Assembly (NCBI RefSeq): GCF_043557345.1
Contig: NZ_JBIFFV010000009.1
Span: 122,474 to 186,473, forward strand
Direction: 5' to 3'
DNA: 64,000 nucleotides
Source of the DNA: Sulfitobacter sp043557345
GTDB taxonomy: Bacteria; Pseudomonadota; Alphaproteobacteria; Rhodobacterales; Rhodobacteraceae
Positions within the stretch are counted from its first letter, which is position 1, and every line of letters starts with the position of its first letter. A program made the position numbers and the translations under genes. The notes beneath the pieces were generated by a model that saw only the letters and a program-made list of their open reading frames with translations, made no database searches and was not told the DNA's origin. Positions 9,319 through 17,754 of the stretch are shown piece after piece.

Positions 9319-11031
9319 ATGAAACGATCTGTCATGAAATCGAGTACCGCTTTGGCGGTCACGCTTGGTCTGCTCGCCGGGCCAGCATTCGCGGATATGG
9401 AAGCCGCGAAGAAGTTCCTCGACGAGGAAATCGAACGCTCCGCGCTGAGCCGCGAAGAGCAGGAAGCGGAGATGCAATTCTTCATCGACGCGGCCGAGCC
9501 GTTTAAGGGCATGGACATCAAAGTCGTGTCCGAGACCATCACCACCCACGAATACGAAGCCAACGTGCTGGCCCCGGCCTTCAGCGCGATCACCGGCATC
9601 AACATCACCCACGACCTGATCGGCGAGGGCGACGTGGTTGAAAAGCTGCAAACGCAGATGCAGTCGGGCGAGAACATCTACGACGCCTATATTAACGACT
9701 CTGACCTGATCGGCACCCACTGGCGCTACAAGCAGGCGCGCAGCCTGACCGACTGGATGGCGAACGAAGGCAAGGACGTGACCAACCCCGGTCTCGATCT
9801 GGACGATTACATCGGCCTTGATTTCACCACTTCGCCCGATGGCGAACTGTACCAGCTGCCCGACCAGCAGTTCGCGAACCTCTACTGGTTCCGCCAGGAC
9901 TGGTTCACCGACCCCGATCTGATGGCCGAGTTCAAAGAGAAATACGGCTATGACCTGGGCGTGCCGGTCAACTGGTCCGCTTACGAAGACATCGCCGAAT
10001 TCTTCACCGGTCGCACGATTGATGGCGTCGAAGTCTATGGCAACATGGACTACGGCAAGAAAGACCCGAGCCTTGGTTGGCGCTACACCGATGCGTGGCT
10101 GTCCATGGCGGGCGGCGGCGATGTGGGTGAACCCAACGGCCTGCCGGTCGACGAATGGGGCATCCGCGTCAACGAAAACTCGCAGCCCGTCGGTTCCTGT
10201 GTGACCCGTGGTGGTGCCACCAACGATGCGGCGGCGGTCTATGCGATCACCAAGTCCATCGAATGGCTTGAGAAGTACACGCCCCCCGCAGCCGCGGGCA
10301 TGACCTTCGGCGAAGCCGGTCCGGTGCCCGCGCAGGGTGCCATCGCACAGCAGATGTTCTGGTACACCGCCTTCACCGCCGACATGGTGAACGACAGCGC
10401 CAAGGCCGTGCTGAACGAAGACGGCACGCCCAAGTGGCGCATGGCCCCGAGCCCGCATGGCGCCTACTGGAAAGAAGGTCAGAAGGTTGGCTATCAGGAC
10501 GTGGGCAGCTGGACGCTGATGGAAAGCACGCCCGTCGACCGCGCCAAGGCCGCATGGCTCTATGCGCAGTTCGTGACCTCGAAAACCGTGGACGTGGAAA
10601 AGGCCCATGCCGGTCTGACCTTCATCCGCGAGTCGACCATCCAGCACGAAAGCTTCACCGAGCGTGCGCCGAAACTCGGCGGACTGGTGGAATTCTACCG
10701 CTCGCCCGCGCGCACCGCATGGTCGCCCACGGGGACGAACGTGCCGGATTACCCCAAGCTGGCGCAGCTGTGGTGGCAGAACATCGGCGACGCGATGTCG
10801 GGTGCGAAGACCCCTCAGGAAGCGCTCGACAGCCTCTGTGCCGAGCAGGAAAAGGTCATGGAACGTCTTGAGCGCGCAGGCGTCCAAGGTGATCTGGGTC
10901 CAAAAATGAACGAGGAGCGTGAGGCCTCCTACTGGCTTGAGCAGGAAGGTTCGCCCGTTGCCAAGCTCGACAACGAAGACCCCGAGCCCGAGACCATCAG
11001 CTACGAAGAGTTGATCAAGTCCTGGCAGTAA
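9319..11031 (+). CDS. glpV: Periplasmic solute-binding protein of the glycerol ABC transporter, GlpV type
   Basis: The 570-residue precursor has a Sec signal peptide (MKRSVMKSSTALAVTLGLLA, then GPAFA and cleavage before DME). The mature protein is a large extracellular solute-binding protein of the family-1 fold (YEANVLAPAFSAITGINITH, QSGENIYDAYINDSDLIG, LPDQQFANLYWFRQDWF). Large size is normal for this glycerol-specific group. ATG 9319 is right: the frame also opens at ATG 9301, but that region is the ribosome binding site itself (GGGAGG, 9308-9313). Known from the rhizobial system: it delivers glycerol to GlpPQ/ST. A strong hairpin with a T-run follows the stop. Confidence 0.92.
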   Translation: MKRSVMKSSTALAVTLGLLAGPAFADMEAAKKFLDEEIERSALSREEQEAEMQFFIDAAEPFKGMDIKVVSETITTHEYEANVLAPAFSAITGINITHDLIGEGDVVEKLQTQMQSGENIYDAYINDSDLIGTHWRYKQARSLTDWMANEGKDVTNPGLDLDDYIGLDFTTSPDGELYQLPDQQFANLYWFRQDWFTDPDLMAEFKEKYGYDLGVPVNWSAYEDIAEFFTGRTIDGVEVYGNMDYGKKDPSLGWRYTDAWLSMAGGGDVGEPNGLPVDEWGIRVNENSQPVGSCVTRGGATNDAAAVYAITKSIEWLEKYTPPAAAGMTFGEAGPVPAQGAIAQQMFWYTAFTADMVNDSAKAVLNEDGTPKWRMAPSPHGAYWKEGQKVGYQDVGSWTLMESTPVDRAKAAWLYAQFVTSKTVDVEKAHAGLTFIRESTIQHESFTERAPKLGGLVEFYRSPARTAWSPTGTNVPDYPKLAQLWWQNIGDAMSGAKTPQEALDSLCAEQEKVMERLERAGVQGDLGPKMNEEREASYWLEQEGSPVAKLDNEDPEPETISYEELIKSWQ

Positions 11032-11043
11032 GCCAAACTTACG

Positions 11044-11078
11044 GGGGCCGGGACGCAGCAGCGTTCCGGCCCCTTTTT
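11044..11078 (+). terminator. Rho-independent-type hairpin between glpV and glpK
   Basis: GGGGCCGGGAC (11044-11054) pairs with GTTCCGGCCCC (11063-11073) as an 11-bp stem with one G-U pair. The loop is 8 bases, and TTTTT follows (11074-11078). It starts 12 bases after the glpV stop and 30 bases before the glpK start. As glpK has the same orientation, it may be a partial terminator that sets kinase expression below the transporter, or it may protect the 3' end of the upstream mRNA. Confidence 0.75.
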
Positions 11079-11107
11079 CGTTTCATCCAACATCCGGGGG
11101 CCGCGCC

Positions 11108-12604
11108 ATGACCCATATCCTCGCCATTGATCAGGGAACCACCTCCTCGCGGGCGATCATCTTTGACGGCAACATGTCGGTGACGGCCACGGCCCAAGAA
11201 GAATTCCCGCAGCATTTCCCGCGCTCCGGCTGGGTCGAACATGATCCGGGCGATCTGTGGTCGACGACCGCGGGCACCTGCCGCGCGGTGATCGAAAAGG
11301 CCGGTCTGCGCCCCGACGACATCACCGCCATCGGCATCACCAACCAACGCGAGACGACGCTGGTCTGGGACGCGAAAACCGGCAAGCCGGTCCATAACGC
11401 CATCGTCTGGCAAGACCGCCGCACCGCCGATTTCTGCCGCGCGCTGCGTGAAAGCGGCGACGACAAGATCATCACCGAACGCACCGGCCTGTTGGCCGAT
11501 CCCTATTTCTCGGGCACCAAGCTGAAATGGATTCTCGACCACGTCGAAGGCGCGCGCGAGCGGGCGCGGGCGGGCGAGCTGCTTTTCGGCACCGTCGACA
11601 GCTATCTGATCTGGAAGCTCACCGGTGGTGCGCGCCATGTGACCGATGCGACCAACGCCGCGCGCACCATGCTCTATGACATCCACAAGGGCCGCTGGAG
11701 CACGACGATCTGCAAAATGTTCGACGTGCCGCTCGAAATGCTGCCCGAGGTGCAGGACTGCGCCGCCGATTTCGGCACCACGCGGCCTGACCTCTTTGGA
11801 CGCGAGATCCCGATCCTCGGCGTCGCGGGTGACCAGCAGGCGGCGACGATCGGGCAGGCCTGTTTCCAACCCGGCATGATGAAGTCGACCTATGGCACCG
11901 GCTGTTTTGCCCTGCTGAACACGGGCGAGACGGCGGTGACCTCGACCAACCGGCTACTCACCACCATCGCCTACCAGCTTGATGGCAAGCCGACCTATGC
12001 GCTCGAAGGCTCGATCTTCGTCGCCGGGGCCGTGGTGCAATGGCTGCGCGACGGGCTCAAGATGATCCGCGAGGCGGGCGAGACGCAGGCTCTGGCCGAG
12101 CAGGCCGATCCGCATCAGAACGTGGTGCTGGTGCCTGCCTTCGTGGGCCTCGGCGCGCCATATTGGAACGCCGAATGCCGCGGCGCGATCTATGGGCTGA
12201 CGCGCAACTCCGGCCCTGCGGAACTCGCGCGGGCCGCACTCGAAAGCGTGGGCTACCAGACCCGTGACCTCTTGGAAGCGATGCAAGCCGATTGGGCCGC
12301 CCAAGGCCAGCCGGGCGAGATTGCCACCCTGCGCGTCGACGGCGGGATGAGTGCCAGTGACTGGGCGATGCAGTTCCTCTCGGACGTGATCGGCGCTTCG
12401 GTTGATCGCCCCGATGTGCTGGAAACCACAGCACTTGGTGCCGCGTGGCTCGCCGGGCAGCGGGCGGGCATCTACCCTGATATGGAGGGTTTCGCCCGCG
12501 AATGGGCGCTTGACCGGCGATTTGAGACCCAGATGGACGAGGCCGCGCGCCAAGAGAAATACGGCGCATGGCAGCGGGCTGTTCAGGCGACGTTGCAGTT
12601 CTGA
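11108..12604 (+). CDS. glpK: Glycerol kinase
   Basis: At 498 residues this is the usual length for GlpK. It phosphorylates glycerol with ATP to sn-glycerol-3-phosphate, the substrate of GlpD. The FGGY-family pattern is complete: N-terminal phosphate loop ILAIDQGTTSSRAIIFD; HFPRSGWVEHDP; glycerol contacts in ITNQRETTLVWD and NAIVWQDRRT; GVAGDQQAATIGQACF; STYGTGCFALLNTG; and the C-terminal ADP-binding DGGMSASDWAMQF. ATG 11108 starts MTHILAIDQG with no room for a longer conserved N-terminus. Its TGA overlaps the following ATG by one base. Neighbours confirm the role. Confidence 0.96.
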   Translation: MTHILAIDQGTTSSRAIIFDGNMSVTATAQEEFPQHFPRSGWVEHDPGDLWSTTAGTCRAVIEKAGLRPDDITAIGITNQRETTLVWDAKTGKPVHNAIVWQDRRTADFCRALRESGDDKIITERTGLLADPYFSGTKLKWILDHVEGARERARAGELLFGTVDSYLIWKLTGGARHVTDATNAARTMLYDIHKGRWSTTICKMFDVPLEMLPEVQDCAADFGTTRPDLFGREIPILGVAGDQQAATIGQACFQPGMMKSTYGTGCFALLNTGETAVTSTNRLLTTIAYQLDGKPTYALEGSIFVAGAVVQWLRDGLKMIREAGETQALAEQADPHQNVVLVPAFVGLGAPYWNAECRGAIYGLTRNSGPAELARAALESVGYQTRDLLEAMQADWAAQGQPGEIATLRVDGGMSASDWAMQFLSDVIGASVDRPDVLETTALGAAWLAGQRAGIYPDMEGFAREWALDRRFETQMDEAARQEKYGAWQRAVQATLQF

Positions 12605-13740
12605 TGCAGACGATCCCCCCTTTCGGTTTCGCCACCGCCGGACGCATCCGTTTTGGCCGCGGTGTGGCGGGTGAAGCGGTGACCGCTGCGCGAGGCTATG
12701 GGCGGCAGGTGCTTTTGCTGCGCGGCGGTTCTGTCGCTTGGGTCGATGAACTGGCGCGCGATTTGGCAGCGGCGGGCTGCGAGGTGACCCAGTTGCGCGG
12801 CAGCGGCGAGCCGTCGGTCGAAGACGTGCGCGCCGCCGTGGCGGCGGGGCGCGGGGCTGAGGTCGTGCTGGGCGCGGGCGGCGGCGCGGTGATCGACCTT
12901 GCCAAAGCCTCCGCGGCGCTGATCCCGTCGGAGTGCGATGTGATGGAGCATCTCGAAGTCGTGGGCGCGGGCAGGCCCTTGCAGGCCGATCCCCTGCCGA
13001 TGATCGCGATCCCCACCACCGCAGGCACCGGGGCCGAGGTCACCAAGAACGCCGTCATCTCCGTGCCGGAGGCCGCGCGAAAAGTCAGCCTGCGCGACGA
13101 CCGCATGCTGCCCCGTCTGGCCTTGGTCGACCCCGCGCTGACCGATGGCGCGCCGCGCGGGGTGACCTTGGGGTCCGGCCTCGACGCGCTGGTGCAGGTG
13201 ATCGAACCCTATCTGTCCAGCAAGGCCAACCCGCTGAGCGATGCGCTTTGCCGTGCGGCGATCCCGCAGGGCATCGCCGCGCTCAAACGTCTGGCCGAGG
13301 GCGAGGATCAGCCCGCGCGGGATGCGCTGGCCTATGTCAGTCTCTCGGGCGGTTTGGCGCTGGCCAATGCGGGGCTCGGGGCCGTGCATGGGCTGGCAGG
13401 TGTGATCGGCGGGCGTTTCGGCGCGCCGCATGGGCTGATTTGCGGGCGTTTGCTCGGGCCGGTTCTGGCGGCCAACAGGGATGCGATGGGGGCCTCGGAC
13501 CGGTTTTCGGAGGTGCAGATGTGGCTCTCCGGCGGGTTCGGCCTGCCTGAGCAGGGCACGTTCGACGCGCTGACCGACATGCTAGATGACTGGGGGCTGG
13601 ACCGGTTGGCCCGGAGGATCCCTGATGATGCGGATCTGGGCGAGACGGCCCGCGAGGCAGCGGCCTCTTCCTCCATGCGCGCAAACCCTTGCGTGCTTGA
13701 GGCGGAAACCCTCGAAGCCTGCATCCGCGCGGCAATGTAG
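12604..13740 (+). CDS. Iron-type (group III) alcohol dehydrogenase
   Basis: The 378-residue protein belongs to the iron-containing ADH family, which also includes glycerol dehydrogenase, 1,3-propanediol dehydrogenase and maleylacetate reductase. Seen: VVLGAGGGAVIDLAKA (NAD(P) binding), IPTTAGTGAEVTKNAVIS, LALVDPALTDG, and the metal-binding region NAGLGAVHGLAGVIGG with GAPHGLICG (two His). ATG 12604 overlaps the glpK TGA by one base (TGATG), so it is coupled to glycerol kinase. By position it could oxidise glycerol, a short diol or an aldehyde derived from glycerol, but the sequence does not fix the substrate. Specificity is uncertain; the family is firm. Confidence 0.88.
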   Translation: MQTIPPFGFATAGRIRFGRGVAGEAVTAARGYGRQVLLLRGGSVAWVDELARDLAAAGCEVTQLRGSGEPSVEDVRAAVAAGRGAEVVLGAGGGAVIDLAKASAALIPSECDVMEHLEVVGAGRPLQADPLPMIAIPTTAGTGAEVTKNAVISVPEAARKVSLRDDRMLPRLALVDPALTDGAPRGVTLGSGLDALVQVIEPYLSSKANPLSDALCRAAIPQGIAALKRLAEGEDQPARDALAYVSLSGGLALANAGLGAVHGLAGVIGGRFGAPHGLICGRLLGPVLAANRDAMGASDRFSEVQMWLSGGFGLPEQGTFDALTDMLDDWGLDRLARRIPDDADLGETAREAAASSSMRANPCVLEAETLEACIRAAM

Positions 13741-13741
13741 C

Positions 13742-13765
13742 GGGCAGGGGCCACGGCCCCCGCCC
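13742..13765. terminator. GC hairpin between the convergent Fe-ADH and M20 peptidase genes
   Basis: GGGC (13742-13745) and GGGGCC (13747-13752) pair with GGCCCC (13755-13760) and GCCC (13762-13765), with one A/C mismatch. It lies in the 33-base gap between two convergent stops. There is no T-run on either strand, so it may be a weak or factor-dependent terminator, or only a 3'-end-stabilising hairpin. Confidence 0.4.
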
Positions 13766-13773
13766 GGCAGTTG

Positions 13774-15168
13774 TCACGCGGCGCGGGGCGGCGTGTTGCC
13801 TTCGCCCAAATCCCAGAACACGCCCGCCATCACCCGCAGCGCATCGCGGCAGACGGGTTTCAACACATGTTCGTCCGGCGCGTGCTGCGAACAGCTGCGG
13901 TAGGAATGCGGCACCCAGACGGTCGGCAGCCCCAGAATATCGCTGAAACTGTCGTTGGGCAGCGAGCCTGCGAGGTTGGGCAGGATATGCGGCGCTTTCC
14001 CGGCGCTTTTCGTCAGAGAATCAGCCACGAATTTGACCCAAGGGTGATCCGCATCCAGCCGGGTCGCGCGGAAGAACCCGCGGTCGTGGGGCTCAATCCG
14101 CACATCTTCGAAGCCGTGTTTATCAAGGTGGCGGCGCAGCGCGGGCAGGATGTCTTCGGGATCGGTGCCGACGACATAGCGCAATTGGCAGGTGGCCGTC
14201 GCATGGGCCGAGATCGCGTTGACTGGCGCTTCGGGCACGCCGCTTTTCATCGCGAGAATGGCAAAGCTGTTCCAACCGTAGGCGCGCTCGACCGGGGTCA
14301 GGTCTTCTTCGCCCCAGTCGGTGTCGATGGCGGGGCCATCGTCGCTTTCGATCGGCAGGTCTTTCAACGCCGCGCGAACCGAGGGGGTCAGGCTGTCGGG
14401 CCGCCACTCGGGGATCTGGATTTGCCCGCGTTTGTCGGTGATGGTCGACAGCGCCTGCGCCAAGATCATCGCCGGATCGGCCAGCAAGCCGCCCCAGTTG
14501 CCCGAGTGATGCGCGCCTTCGCGTTTGTCGACGATCAGATCAAACGACACGCCCCCGCGCGACCCCATGAACATGGTCGGCACTTCGGGTTGCAGCCGCG
14601 GCCCGTCCGAGGCGATGAGCACATCGGCAGTCAGTTCCTCACGGTGTTCGGCAAAGAACTCGGGCAGGCCCGCGCTGCCGGTCTCCTCACTCATCTCAAT
14701 CACGATGCGGCAGTTGAAACCCAGCTTGCCACGGGTTTTCAGCACCGCTTCGATGGCGGCGATGTTGATCAGGTGCTGGCCCTTGTTGTCGGCGGTGCCG
14801 CGGCCATAAAGCTTGTCGCCTTCTTCGACCAGTTTGAAAGGATGCAACCCCTCGCGCCACTGGTCGGTCTGGGCGCGGATCACGTCGCCGTGGCCATAGG
14901 TCAGCACGGTCGGCAGGTCGTCGCCCTCGCGGCGCTCGCCCACCAGAAAGGGGCCGCCGCGTGGGTCGGAATTGTCGTGAAAGCGACAGGCAAAGCCCAT
15001 CGCCGTCAGCCGCGGCTCCATCGTCTCGACCAGATAGCGTTTGAGTTCGGGAGCTTGGTCGGAGTTCTGGCTTTCGGTCTCGTAGGAAACGAGATTGGCC
15101 AGTTCGGCTTGGAACGTCCCCTCATCGAAATAGGTCGAGATCGCTTCGATCGCTTGATCGCGGGTCAT
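13774..15168 (-). CDS. M20-family metallopeptidase (dipeptidase/acylase type)
   Basis: The 464-residue zinc enzyme has the M20 layout: YGHGDVIRAQTDQW (His/Asp metal ligands, about 85-98), YGRGTADNKGQHL (bridging Asp), and MSEETGSAGL (Glu-Glu, general base and ligand). A dimerisation domain follows, and a final metal-ligand region near VPHSYRSCSQHAPDEH. Substrates of the family are dipeptides, N-acyl amino acids or carbamoyl amino acids. No signal peptide is visible, so it acts in the cytoplasm. Its start overlaps the stop of the gamma-glutamyltransferase-like gene by four bases, and it is the last gene of the peptide transporter operon. That context argues for cleaving imported short peptides. 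Confidence 0.88.
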   Translation of the reverse strand: MTRDQAIEAISTYFDEGTFQAELANLVSYETESQNSDQAPELKRYLVETMEPRLTAMGFACRFHDNSDPRGGPFLVGERREGDDLPTVLTYGHGDVIRAQTDQWREGLHPFKLVEEGDKLYGRGTADNKGQHLINIAAIEAVLKTRGKLGFNCRIVIEMSEETGSAGLPEFFAEHREELTADVLIASDGPRLQPEVPTMFMGSRGGVSFDLIVDKREGAHHSGNWGGLLADPAMILAQALSTITDKRGQIQIPEWRPDSLTPSVRAALKDLPIESDDGPAIDTDWGEEDLTPVERAYGWNSFAILAMKSGVPEAPVNAISAHATATCQLRYVVGTDPEDILPALRRHLDKHGFEDVRIEPHDRGFFRATRLDADHPWVKFVADSLTKSAGKAPHILPNLAGSLPNDSFSDILGLPTVWVPHSYRSCSQHAPDEHVLKPVCRDALRVMAGVFWDLGEGNTPPRAA

Positions 15169-16754
15169 GCTTCAATGTCCTTTGTCATATCTTCGGAAAT
15201 GGCGTCGCCCCAAGGCGACATGATCTCGGTGCAGCCGGAATTCTGCCCGTTTGTGCGCATCACGCCTGCGGGACAGGCGAAAGCGTAGGGAAAGATCGTG
15301 CGTTTGGTCTCGGCGACCTCATTGTTCTCGCGCAGCCGGTCGAGCACTTCGCGCGGCAGGCTTTCATCGGCAATAAGATGGTTTACGTCCGAGGCGTCGA
15401 TGCGCGGGGCGTGGAAACTGTCTTCGAGCGACATGTCGAAATCGGTGACGAAGGAGGACAGTTGCGCCACCGCGCCTAGAATCTTGCGACCGCCGGAAGC
15501 CCCGAAGGCGAAGCGTTTGTCGCCCTGTTCGCCGATCACCGGGCAGACGTTCATCAGGCAGCGCTTGTTCGGCCCCAAAGAATTCGGGCGGCCCTGAACC
15601 GGGTCGAACCACATGATGCCGTTGTTCATCAAAAAGCCCGTGGAGGGCGAGACGACGCGGGAGCCGAAGATCGACAGGAGCGTCTGCGTCTGCGCCACCA
15701 TATTCCCATAACGGTCGACGACCGAGAAATGCGTGGTGCAGCCCGGGGCTTCGGGGCTTTCGCCGGTGTCGCCCATGGAGCCGAGCCTGCGGGCATAGGC
15801 GCCTTTGAGCGCCTCGGCCATGGCGGCATAGCTGTCGGGGCCGGGGGCTTGCCCGAGGTCTTCGGTCGCGAGGGAAGCAAAGGTGTCGCGGAAGGTCGGC
15901 CCGGCGGTCAGCCCCGGCACGACATGGAAACGCGCATGGCGGTAGGCGAAGTCGAGCGGCGCGCTGAATTCGGCGCGGTAAGCTTGCAGGTCGTCGTGGC
16001 TGAGGCAGCCGCCTTTCTCCTGCACATCCCGCGCCATCGCGGCCCCGAGGTCACCATCATAGAGCGCGCGCGCCCCGTGCCGCGCGATCTGGTCAAGGCT
16101 GTCGGCCATGCGCGATTGGTCCAGCCGTTTTTCGGCCAGCGCGGTCCAGCCGCTGATCGTCGGCCATTGCCCGTCTTCGAGGAAGAGGTCCGCCGCATCC
16201 GCATCCTTGGCCAGTTCGCGCGTGCAAGAGGCGATGACCAGCGCGGCATACCAATCCACCAACAGACCCTTGCGGGCATGTTCGATCGCCGGGGCAAGCA
16301 GATCGGCCCAAGGCATCTTGCCGAACCGTTCATGCGCTTGGCCCAGCCCGTCGACCACGCCGGGCACGGCGATGGCGGTGGCGCCTTGGACGTTGCGGTC
16401 TCCCTCGACATGTTCCCAGGGGAAGAGATCGCCCGCCTTGCCCCGCCCGCTCAGCGGATAGTTCGCGGGATCGAGCGCGCGGGGGCTGCGCATCCCGTGG
16501 TTGAGCGCATGGGCTTGGCCTTCCTCGGCGCGCCAGAGCATCATCGCCCCGCCGCCCGCAGGGCCGCTCATCCAAGGTTCCAACACGCCGATGACGAAAG
16601 AAGTGGCCACGGTGGCATCCACCGCATCGCCCCCTGCCGCAAGCACCTCGGCCCCCGCGATTGCTGCCAACCGATGCTGCGCGGCGACGACGCCATGTTC
16701 GGTTTCGATGACGGTTTTGCGGGTTTGACTGCTGTGCGACAGGTTCGATGACAT
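15165..16754 (-). CDS. Gamma-glutamyltransferase-family enzyme, without signal peptide
   Basis: This 529-residue Ntn-hydrolase is of the gamma-glutamyltranspeptidase family. Seen: TEHGVVAAQHRLAAIAGAEVL and GGDAVDATVATSF near the N-terminus, GPAGGGAMMLW, and the autocleavage/nucleophile region PGCTTHFSVVDRYGN. In that last motif the Thr before HFSV should become the new N-terminal catalytic residue. Further matches are NNGIMWFDP and GASGGRKI. Unlike the classic periplasmic GGT, no Sec signal is present: MSSNLSHSSQTRKT leads straight into the domain. ATG 16754 is chosen because upstream codons overlap the ATPase gene. It sits between the Dpp-type ATPase (4-base gap) and the M20 peptidase, so it probably hydrolyses imported gamma-glutamyl peptides in the cytoplasm. 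Substrate unproven. Confidence 0.88.
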   Translation of the reverse strand: MSSNLSHSSQTRKTVIETEHGVVAAQHRLAAIAGAEVLAAGGDAVDATVATSFVIGVLEPWMSGPAGGGAMMLWRAEEGQAHALNHGMRSPRALDPANYPLSGRGKAGDLFPWEHVEGDRNVQGATAIAVPGVVDGLGQAHERFGKMPWADLLAPAIEHARKGLLVDWYAALVIASCTRELAKDADAADLFLEDGQWPTISGWTALAEKRLDQSRMADSLDQIARHGARALYDGDLGAAMARDVQEKGGCLSHDDLQAYRAEFSAPLDFAYRHARFHVVPGLTAGPTFRDTFASLATEDLGQAPGPDSYAAMAEALKGAYARRLGSMGDTGESPEAPGCTTHFSVVDRYGNMVAQTQTLLSIFGSRVVSPSTGFLMNNGIMWFDPVQGRPNSLGPNKRCLMNVCPVIGEQGDKRFAFGASGGRKILGAVAQLSSFVTDFDMSLEDSFHAPRIDASDVNHLIADESLPREVLDRLRENNEVAETKRTIFPYAFACPAGVMRTNGQNSGCTEIMSPWGDAISEDMTKDIEA

Positions 16755-16758
16755 GGGA

Positions 16759-17754
16759 TTACTCTTGTTCGTACATGGGGGTTTCCGGATCGTGCAGGTG
16801 GCAGGCGACATGCCCCTGCGGGATCGGGGTGTGACGCGGTGCCTTTTGCTTGCACAGATCCGTCGCGCGCGGGCAGCGCGGGTGGAAATGACAACCGGGC
16901 GGCGGCGCGATCGGGTTCGGGTAGGCCATGCCAAGCTGCGTGTCCGGCACGCCCAAACCGGGCTCAGGCGTCAGCACGGATTTCAAAAGCGCCTTGGTGT
17001 AAGGGTGGCGCGGCGCATCAAACAGACCGGCGACCGAGTTCTGCTCCACGATCTCGCCCAGATACATCACCGCCACGCGGGTGGCGAGATGTTCGACCAC
17101 CGCGAGGTCATGGCTGATGAAGAGGTATGTCAGGCCGAACTCTTCGCGCAGCTCGCCCAGAAGGTTGAGGATCTGGCTTTGGACCGAGACATCCAGCGCC
17201 GAGGTCGGCTCGTCGCAGATCACCACCTCGGGCTTCATGATCAGCGCGCGGGCGATGGCCACACGCTGGCGCTGCCCGCCCGACATCTGGCTGGGGTAGG
17301 TGTTGATCACCCGCTGCGGCAGGCCCACAACGTCGAGGATCTCCTTCACCTTTTTCTTGCGGCTCTCCTCGTCACCGATGTTGTGCACCCGCAGCGGCAG
17401 AGAGATCACGTCATAGATGCTCTTGCGCGGGTTGAGCGAGGAATAGGGGTCTTGAAAGATCGGCTGAATCCGCCGCGCCAGCGCCAGACGGCCCTGTTGG
17501 GTAATCTCTTCACCGTCGATCTTAACGTGACCCGCGGTCGGCTCCTCCAGCCCCAAAAGGATTTTGGCAAGGGTGGATTTGCCGCAACCGGATTCACCGA
17601 CGAGGCCCAGCACCTCCCCCTTGCCCAATTGCAGCGACACATCATTCACCGCCGTGAGCGGTTTGACCTTGCCGAACATGCCCTGTTTCACCCGGTAGGT
17701 CTTGCTGACGCCGGAAAGCTCCAGCACCGGGGGTGTGTTCACGCTGTCCTTCAT
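16759..17754 (-). CDS. Dipeptide/oligopeptide ABC transporter ATPase, DppF/OppF type
   Basis: The 331-residue ATPase has Walker A GESGCGKST, Q-loop PIFQDPYSSLNP, signature MSGGQRQR, Walker B VVICDEPTSALD and switch His in FISHDLAVV, all canonical. The C-terminal oligopeptide-transporter domain carries the Cys cluster CHFHPRCPRATDLC plus a later Cys, which in some family members binds an iron-sulfur cluster. ATG 17754 (MKDSVNTPPV) overlaps the stop of the preceding ATPase gene by four bases; the longer frame would overlap it extensively. It is the fifth gene of the operon that begins with the binding protein. Substrate is inferred as short, possibly gamma-glutamyl, peptides. Confidence 0.92.
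   Translation of the reverse strand: MKDSVNTPPVLELSGVSKTYRVKQGMFGKVKPLTAVNDVSLQLGKGEVLGLVGESGCGKSTLAKILLGLEEPTAGHVKIDGEEITQQGRLALARRIQPIFQDPYSSLNPRKSIYDVISLPLRVHNIGDEESRKKKVKEILDVVGLPQRVINTYPSQMSGGQRQRVAIARALIMKPEVVICDEPTSALDVSVQSQILNLLGELREEFGLTYLFISHDLAVVEHLATRVAVMYLGEIVEQNSVAGLFDAPRHPYTKALLKSVLTPEPGLGVPDTQLGMAYPNPIAPPPGCHFHPRCPRATDLCKQKAPRHTPIPQGHVACHLHDPETPMYEQE

Noticed and set aside
9244..10887. A 547-codon minus-strand frame opposite glpV
   Set aside because: GlpV has a signal peptide, ribosome site and family fold. The opposite frame has no start context or domain.
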